Assembly: GCF_014268495.2 (NCBI RefSeq)
Contig: NZ_CP077087.1
Location: 5,474,501-5,538,500, forward strand
Reading direction: 5' to 3'
Origin: Pseudomonas monsensis
GTDB lineage: Bacteria > Pseudomonadota > Gammaproteobacteria > Pseudomonadales > Pseudomonadaceae
Length of the DNA: 64,000 nucleotides
Below are positions 59,413 through 64,000 of this stretch, in pieces (positions within the stretch are counted from its first letter, which is position 1; each line of letters starts with the position of its first letter). A program made the position numbers and the translations under genes. Below the pieces are notes generated by a model, which had not been told where the DNA came from, searched no databases, and saw only the letters and a list, made by a program, of their open reading frames with translations.

Positions 59413-59627
59413 ATCGAATCAATCCGCAGAAGCTGCTGCTGTCGAAATGGACAGCAGCTCACCCGCAAAATCGTGAAAAACATTTTCTGGTCACCGAGTT
59501 GTTCCGCGACGAGGAAGGCACAGTACTGGCCGTCGAACTGCAGGCGGTGCTGACCAAGCGCACCGAACGACTCGACTGGCAGGCCCTGCAAAACCCCGCC
59601 CACTGGAAATTCGGCTGGCAACTCTAG
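59409..59627 (+). CDS. TIGR02450-family small Trp-rich protein
   Basis: A 72-residue protein with the family pattern LLLSKWTAAHPQNREKHFLV near 10-29 and the tail PAHWKFGWQL. Four Trp residues in 72. Function unknown; it occurs near photolyase and flavoprotein genes. ATG overlaps the stop of the upstream gene. Confidence 0.85.
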   Translation: MNRINPQKLLLSKWTAAHPQNREKHFLVTELFRDEEGTVLAVELQAVLTKRTERLDWQALQNPAHWKFGWQL

Positions 59628-59711
59628 GCGCTGCCAGAGGCTGCAATCCTCTGATCGTAATCCTGGAGATTGACCATAAGATCGGAATCTACAGCGCCTC
59701 CCACAAAAACT

Positions 59712-59785
59712 TATACAAATAGTTTGACTTGTACACCTTTGAATCTATGCTAAGCACATGTTGTACAGATAAAGTCCACTGTACA
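59712..59785 (+). promoter_or_regulatory. Predicted operator array of the DUF523-merR-phr operon
   Basis: Two pairs of hexamers, each separated by 12 bp: TATACA 59712-59717 with TGTACA 59730-59735, and TGTACA 59762-59767 with TGTACA 59780-59785. The second pair lies just before the first gene. A candidate promoter is TTGACT (59724-59729) with TATGCT (59746-59751), spacer 16. Probably the site of autoregulation by the MerR-type protein. Confidence 0.65.
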
Positions 59786-59805
59786 GGTTTAGCTTCGAGG
59801 TGTTC

Positions 59806-60768
59806 ATGTCCGATCTTTCCTCATCCCGGCCAAAAATCGCGATCAGTGCCTGCCTGATGGGTGCTGAAGTGCGTTACAACGGCGGACACAAGGAATCGCG
59901 CTTGTGCAGCCGGACCCTCACGGAATATTTCGACTTCATCCCGGTCTGCCCGGAAGTGGCCATCGGCCTGGGCATTCCTCGCGAGCCGATTCGGCTGGTG
60001 GGCAATCCCGATCAGCCCGAGGCGATCGGCACGGTCAACCCGTCGATCAACGTCACCGAACCCCTCGCCGCGTACGGTCAGAAAATGGCCGGCGAACTCA
60101 ATGACATCTGCGGCTATATCTTCATGCAGCAGTCACCCTCGTGTGGCCTGGAGCGGGTCAAGGTCTATCAAGCCAACGGCGCACCGGTGAACGGCGGCGG
60201 CCGTGGCATCTATGCCCAGGCATTCTGCGCCAAACACCCGGACCTGCCGGTGGAAGAAGCCGGACGCCTGAACGACCCGGTGCTGCGCGAGAACTTCATT
60301 ACCCGCGTCTTCGCCTACAGCGCGTGGCAGCACCTGCTCGAACAGGGTCTGAGCCGGCGCGCCCTCACCGAGTTTCATTCGCGCTACAAATACCTGCTGA
60401 TGGCCCACAACCCGGTGCAATACAAAGCGCTCGGCAAACTGTTGGGCAATATGGCGAACAACGACCCTGCCGAACTCGGTCCGCGCTACTTCAGCGAGCT
60501 GATGCAGGCGTTGAAAAAATGCGCCACACGCGGCACCCACAGCAACGTTCTGCTGCACATCAGCGGTTACCTGAAACAGGCAATCAGTGCCGATGAAAAA
60601 CAGGAAGTGCAACATGTCATCGGCCAGTACCGCCTCGGCATCGTGCCGCTGGTGGTCCCGCTGACGCTGCTCAAGCATCACTTCCGCCTCCATCCGGATC
60701 CGTACATTGCGCAGCAGGTTTACCTGCAACCGCATCCGGAAAACCTCAGCCTGCGAAACGCCATTTAA
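59806..60768 (+). CDS. DUF523-DUF1722 protein
   Basis: A 320-residue two-domain protein. DUF523 (about 8-155): ISACLMGAEVRYNGGHKES, VCPEVAIGLGIPREP and a late MQQSPSCGLERVKVY; its conserved Cys residues suggest a metal or thiol site. DUF1722 (about 185-310): LLMAHNPVQYKALGKLL with an RLGIVPLVVPLTLL end. Function unknown. Gene order DUF523-DUF1722/merR/phr is a recurring stress or light cluster in pseudomonads. ATG at 59806 with GAGG upstream (a GTG two codons earlier is less likely). Stop overlaps the next start. Confidence 0.87.
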   Translation: MSDLSSSRPKIAISACLMGAEVRYNGGHKESRLCSRTLTEYFDFIPVCPEVAIGLGIPREPIRLVGNPDQPEAIGTVNPSINVTEPLAAYGQKMAGELNDICGYIFMQQSPSCGLERVKVYQANGAPVNGGGRGIYAQAFCAKHPDLPVEEAGRLNDPVLRENFITRVFAYSAWQHLLEQGLSRRALTEFHSRYKYLLMAHNPVQYKALGKLLGNMANNDPAELGPRYFSELMQALKKCATRGTHSNVLLHISGYLKQAISADEKQEVQHVIGQYRLGIVPLVVPLTLLKHHFRLHPDPYIAQQVYLQPHPENLSLRNAI

Positions 60769-61709
60769 TGAACGATAAACCCGACACCAGCGCCCAGGAA
60801 GACCTCGGCGCCGACTTCAAGAAAGCCCTTGATGAGGGCTGGTTGCCGATTCGCGAAGTGGCGCGGCAGACCGGCGTCAACGCGATCACCCTGCGAGCAT
60901 GGGAGCGCCGTTACGGGCTGGTCGTGCCGCAGCGCACGCCCAAAGGCCATCGACTGTACAGCGCCGAGCATGTGCAACGGATTCTGACCATCCTCACCTG
61001 GCTTAACCGTGGCGTCGCCGTCAGCCAGGTCAAGCCGCTGCTCGACGCCGCGCCAGCGTCCGGCGAAGTCGTGGAAAACGATTGGCACCTGCTGCGCCAG
61101 ACCCTGCTGAACGCCGTCACCCGCCTTAACGAACGTACCCTCGATGACAGCGTCAATCAGGCGATGGCGCTGTATCCGCCGCGCACCCTGTGCGAGCAAT
61201 TGCTGATGCCACTGCTGGCCGAACTCGAACAACGCTGGCAGGGACAGTTCGGTGCGCAGATGGAGCGCACATTCTTTTATTCCTGGTTACGCAGCAAATT
61301 CGGCGCACGCATCTACCATAACAACCGTCAGTTGCATTCCGCACCGTTGCTCTTGATCAACCAATCAGACCTGCACATGGAACCTCATCTGTGGCTATGC
61401 GCGTGGCTGATCAGCAGTACCGATTGCCCGGTGCAAGTATTTGACTGGCCGCTGCCGCCCGGCGAACTGGCCTTGACTGTCGAGCACCTGCAGGCCCGTG
61501 GCGTGCTGCTGTACTCCAGCAAAGCGATGAACCTGGCGCAGTTGCCAAAGCTGTTGAATGGCATTAATTGCACAACAATGATCGCCGGACCAACGGTATG
61601 CATCCACCACGCCGAGTTGTCCGTAAGAACCACCGAGATCGCTGATTTGTACCTGGCCGAAGATCCGTTATCGGCACACCAGGCACTGCTTCAGCGTGGG
61701 CTGATTTAA
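60768..61709 (+). CDS. LitR/CarH-like MerR-family transcriptional regulator
   Basis: A 313-residue regulator: MerR DNA-binding domain (about 25-92; WLPIREVARQTGV, LRAWERRYGLV, GHRLYSAEHV) followed by a helical bundle and a B12-binding-like Rossmann domain (about 190-310). CarH/LitR class I bind adenosylcobalamin for light sensing. Here the helical-bundle Glu-His dyad is Glu166-Arg167, and the D/E-x-H-x-x-G motif reads E205-P-H207-L-W-L (Gly lost). This is closer to the class II LitR (PplR) proteins known from P. putida, which work with a separate LOV photosensor. TAATG overlap with the upstream gene. Confidence 0.88.
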   Translation: MNDKPDTSAQEDLGADFKKALDEGWLPIREVARQTGVNAITLRAWERRYGLVVPQRTPKGHRLYSAEHVQRILTILTWLNRGVAVSQVKPLLDAAPASGEVVENDWHLLRQTLLNAVTRLNERTLDDSVNQAMALYPPRTLCEQLLMPLLAELEQRWQGQFGAQMERTFFYSWLRSKFGARIYHNNRQLHSAPLLLINQSDLHMEPHLWLCAWLISSTDCPVQVFDWPLPPGELALTVEHLQARGVLLYSSKAMNLAQLPKLLNGINCTTMIAGPTVCIHHAELSVRTTEIADLYLAEDPLSAHQALLQRGLI

Positions 61710-61728
61710 TGCGTTTGCGAGAAACATC

Positions 61729-63171
61729 ATGCAACTGATCTGGCTGCGCAGCGATTTGCGCCAACATGACAATACCGCCCTCGCGGCCGCCGCAGCCCGC
61801 GGCCCGACGGTGGCCGTTTACCTGTTGAGCCCACAGCAGTGGCAGGAACATGACGACGCGCCGTGCAAGGTCGACTTCTGGCTGCGCAACCTGAGCGAAC
61901 TGAGCGACAGCCTCGGCAAACTGAATATTCCCTTGCTGATCCGTACGGCCGGGCATTGGCATCAGGCCCCGGCGCAGTTGCTCAAGCTCTGCCGGGAACT
62001 CAAGGTCGAGGCGGTGCACGTCAACGAGGAATACGGCATCCACGAAAGCCGTCGCGATGCCGCCGTGGCCGAAGTGCTGAAGGCCGAAGGAATCGAATTT
62101 CACAGTTACCTCGACCAGTTGCTGTTCCAGCCGGGCACGGTCCTGACCCGCACCGGCACCTACTTTCAGGTGTTCAGCCAGTTCCGCAAGGTCTGCTATG
62201 AACGGTTGCACCGCTCGGTGCCGGCGCTGGTCAAGACACCCGGCAAACAGGCCGCGCAGGCAATCGACAGCGATCCGGTGCCGGCCGCCATAAAAGGTTT
62301 CGAAACACCGAGCGCGGCCTTGATCGCCCTGTGGCCCGCCGGCGAACAAGAAGCCCGGCGGCGCCTCGACACCTTCGCTGACGCACAAATCGATTACTAC
62401 CAAAGCGAACGCGACTTCCCGGCAAAACCCGGCACCAGTCAACTTTCCGCGTACCTCGCTGCCGGAGTGATTTCGCCGCGTCAATGCCTGCACGCCGCCC
62501 TGCAAAGCAATCAGGGCGAGTTCGACAGCGGCAAGGTCGGTGCCGTCACCTGGATCAACGAGCTGCTGTGGCGCGAGTTCTACAAACACATCCTGGTCGG
62601 CTATCCACGGGTGTCGCGCCATCGTGCCTTCCGCCCGGAAACCGAGGCCCTCGCATGGCGCCATGCACCGGACGAACTCGCCGCCTGGCAACAAGCGCGC
62701 ACCGGCCTGCCGATCATTGATGCCGCCATGCGCCAGCTGCTCGAAACCGGCTGGATGCACAATCGCCTGCGCATGGTGGTGGCGATGTTCCTGACCAAAA
62801 ACCTGCTGATCGACTGGCGCGAAGGCGAACGTTTTTTCATGCGTCATCTGATCGATGGCGATCTGGCAGCGAACAACGGTGGCTGGCAATGGAGTGCTTC
62901 GACCGGTACCGATTCGGCGCCGTATTTCCGCATTTTCAACCCGTTGAGCCAGTCGGAAAAATTCGACAGCGAAGGCCTGTTCATCAAGCACTGGCTGCCT
63001 GAACTGGCCCGGTTGAATAAAAAGGAAATACATAATCCGGCCAATCTCGGCGGGCTGTTCGGCGTGGCGGACTACCCTTCGCCCATCGTCAACCTCAGCG
63101 CCTCCCGCGATCGCGCATTGGCCGCGTTCAAGAGCCTGCCTTCGCGCTCGACAGGAGCAGGTGATGAGTGA
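61729..63171 (+). CDS. phrB: Deoxyribodipyrimidine photolyase (CPD photolyase)
   Basis: Repairs UV-induced cyclobutane pyrimidine dimers with blue light. The 480-residue product has the antenna-binding alpha/beta domain (about 1-130; LIWLRSDLRQHDNTAL) and the FAD domain (about 200-470) with WINELLWREFYKH, ETGWMHNRLRMVVAMFLTK and the C-terminal GLFGVADYPSPIVNL. Length matches E. coli PhrB (472). Starts 20 bp after the merR stop; its stop overlaps the ATG of the NTF2-like gene (ATGAGTGA). Confidence 0.96.
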   Translation: MQLIWLRSDLRQHDNTALAAAAARGPTVAVYLLSPQQWQEHDDAPCKVDFWLRNLSELSDSLGKLNIPLLIRTAGHWHQAPAQLLKLCRELKVEAVHVNEEYGIHESRRDAAVAEVLKAEGIEFHSYLDQLLFQPGTVLTRTGTYFQVFSQFRKVCYERLHRSVPALVKTPGKQAAQAIDSDPVPAAIKGFETPSAALIALWPAGEQEARRRLDTFADAQIDYYQSERDFPAKPGTSQLSAYLAAGVISPRQCLHAALQSNQGEFDSGKVGAVTWINELLWREFYKHILVGYPRVSRHRAFRPETEALAWRHAPDELAAWQQARTGLPIIDAAMRQLLETGWMHNRLRMVVAMFLTKNLLIDWREGERFFMRHLIDGDLAANNGGWQWSASTGTDSAPYFRIFNPLSQSEKFDSEGLFIKHWLPELARLNKKEIHNPANLGGLFGVADYPSPIVNLSASRDRALAAFKSLPSRSTGAGDE

Positions 63172-63586
63172 ATTCCTGCACGGTTTTGCCCGGCAATTCG
63201 CGCAGTTGAATAAAGACAACCTGCACCGCCTGGGCGAGCTGTACAGCGATGACATTCACTTCACCGACCCGTTGCACGAAGTACAGGGACTGGTGCAATT
63301 GCGAGATTACTTTCGCGAGCTGTACAGCAATGTCAGCGAGCTGCGGTTCGACTTTCATGGTTTCGACCCGATCGGCGACGGCGAAGGCTACTTGCGTTGG
63401 GTCATGAGTTATCGCCATCCGCGACTGGCGGGGGGCCAGGTGATTCGTGTCAGCGGCTGTTCGCATCTGCTCTGGCACGACAAGGTTTATCGCCACCGGG
63501 ATTATTTCGATGCCGGTGCGCTGCTGTATGAACATTTACCCGTATTGGGCCAGCTGATCAGGTGGCTAAAAAGGAGAATGGGATGA
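63164..63586 (+). CDS. NTF2-like (SnoaL-type) protein
   Basis: A 140-residue protein of the NTF2/SnoaL fold: LGELYSDDIHFTDPLHEVQG near 21-40, a strand-rich middle and the end VLGQLIRWLKRRMG. Members are small ligand-binding or isomerase-type enzymes; the substrate here is unknown. It follows phrB with overlapping codons and its stop overlaps the next start. The same order (phr, NTF2-like, SDR) is seen in singlet-oxygen/light stress operons of other bacteria. Confidence 0.85.
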   Translation: MSEFLHGFARQFAQLNKDNLHRLGELYSDDIHFTDPLHEVQGLVQLRDYFRELYSNVSELRFDFHGFDPIGDGEGYLRWVMSYRHPRLAGGQVIRVSGCSHLLWHDKVYRHRDYFDAGALLYEHLPVLGQLIRWLKRRMG

Positions 63587-64000
63587 GTCGTACCCTTGCC
63601 CGGCGTTATTGGCTGACCGGTGCCAGCAGTGGCATCGGCGCAGCACTCGCCGAAGAGATCCTGAAGACCGGTGCGCATCTGGCCGTCAGTGCGCGTCAGG
63701 TGGCGCCACTGAAAGTGTTGGCGCAGCGTTATCCAGGGCAAGTGCTGGTGGTCGCGGGCGATTTGACCAACAGTCAGGTAGTGCGCGAGATCGGCGAACA
63801 GATCAGCGCCGAATGGGGCTCACTGGACACCGTGATTCTCAACGCCGGCACCTGTGAATATGTCGATGCAAAGCAGTTCGACGCCTCCATCGTCGAGCAC
63901 GTGGTGCGTACCAATCTGCTCGCCAGCAGTTACTGCATCGAAGCCGCCCTGCCACTGTTGCGCAAAGGCACCGCACCGCATCTGGTCGGGGTCGCAAGTT
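63583..64000 (+). CDS. Short-chain dehydrogenase (partial, cut by window end)
   Basis: Only the first 139 residues are in the window. The NAD(P)-binding motif TGASSGIG is at 13-20 and the NAG strand (ILNAGT) near 85; the active-site Ser-Tyr-Lys lies beyond the end. ATGA overlap with the NTF2-like gene and AAGGAG upstream support the start. Probably part of the phr operon, acting in lipid or small-molecule modification. Confidence 0.85.
   Translation, partial: MSRTLARRYWLTGASSGIGAALAEEILKTGAHLAVSARQVAPLKVLAQRYPGQVLVVAGDLTNSQVVREIGEQISAEWGSLDTVILNAGTCEYVDAKQFDASIVEHVVRTNLLASSYCIEAALPLLRKGTAPHLVGVAS

Noticed and set aside
61564..63255. 563-codon minus-strand frame over phrB and merR
   Set aside because: Antisense shadow of photolyase and regulator genes.

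Overview
The window is a piece of a Pseudomonas chromosome, most like the P. fluorescens/P. putida lineage. The evidence is GC-rich coding sequence with strong third-position G/C bias, Pseudomonas-type REP repeats (GCGAGCAGGCTC and GTGGCGAGGGGATTTA families), and gene order that matches, from memory, known Pseudomonas blocks (rnpB-rsmI-lpoA-yraN-gmhA-dolP-sspBA-petCBA-rpsI-rplM; mqo-hpt-upp-uraA; hemH to phr). There are no insertion sequences, prophages, tRNAs or CRISPR arrays that I can see. Most of it is housekeeping core genome.

Layout. 1-5.9 kb: RNase P RNA (minus strand, 3' end cut by the window edge), rsmI, then the cell-envelope/replication block lpoA-yraN-gmhA(diaA-like)-dolP, and the ClpXP adaptor pair sspA-sspB. 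6-9.8 kb: cytochrome bc1 operon petABC and ribosomal proteins L13/S9. 10-19 kb: Tas-type aldo-keto reductase, acyl-CoA dehydrogenase, GlxA-type regulator, zapE, trpS with a C-terminal extension, an alpha/beta hydrolase, zapG, an OmpA-like lipoprotein and a metallo-beta-lactamase-fold hydrolase. 19.3-27.9 kb: one 2856-residue protein with an N-terminal serralysin-type zinc protease domain followed by about 28 RTX-type repeats, with a near-perfect internal duplication of about 1.75 kb at a 2091-bp period. 28-36.2 kb: a MalT-type LuxR regulator, DUF1329 and DUF1302 proteins and a medium-chain acyl-CoA ligase, which look like a lipid/ester utilisation cluster. 36.3-43.1 kb: MFS transporter with divergent AraC regulator, LysE exporter, hydroxyacid dehydrogenase, rsmC, a GDT1-family (Mn) transporter behind a yybP-ykoY-type manganese riboswitch, and an M48 lipoprotein protease. 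43.3-50.2 kb: chemoreceptor, a SRAP-fold protein with a degraded active site, small zinc-ribbon-like and DUF2007 proteins, an acyltransferase, small unknown proteins, and two copies of a MITE-like repeat. 50.9-56.2 kb: mqo and the purine/pyrimidine salvage genes hpt, upp and uraA. 56.3-64 kb: hemH, an SDR39U1-family epimerase and a light/oxidative-stress type cluster (renalase-like flavoprotein, Trp-rich protein, DUF523-DUF1722, LitR/CarH-like MerR regulator, DNA photolyase, NTF2-like protein, short-chain dehydrogenase cut by the window end).

The most interesting part is the last 6 kb. Two intergenic regions, in front of the flavoprotein gene and in front of the DUF523-merR-phr operon, carry TGTACA-type hexamers paired at exactly 12 bp, which I read as operators of the MerR regulator encoded in the same operon. 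That regulator has lost key features of the cobalamin photoreceptor site, consistent with a regulator that depends on another light sensor. The giant protease-RTX gene is the second item worth attention: it has no adjacent type I secretion genes, and its duplicated repeats are open to recombination.
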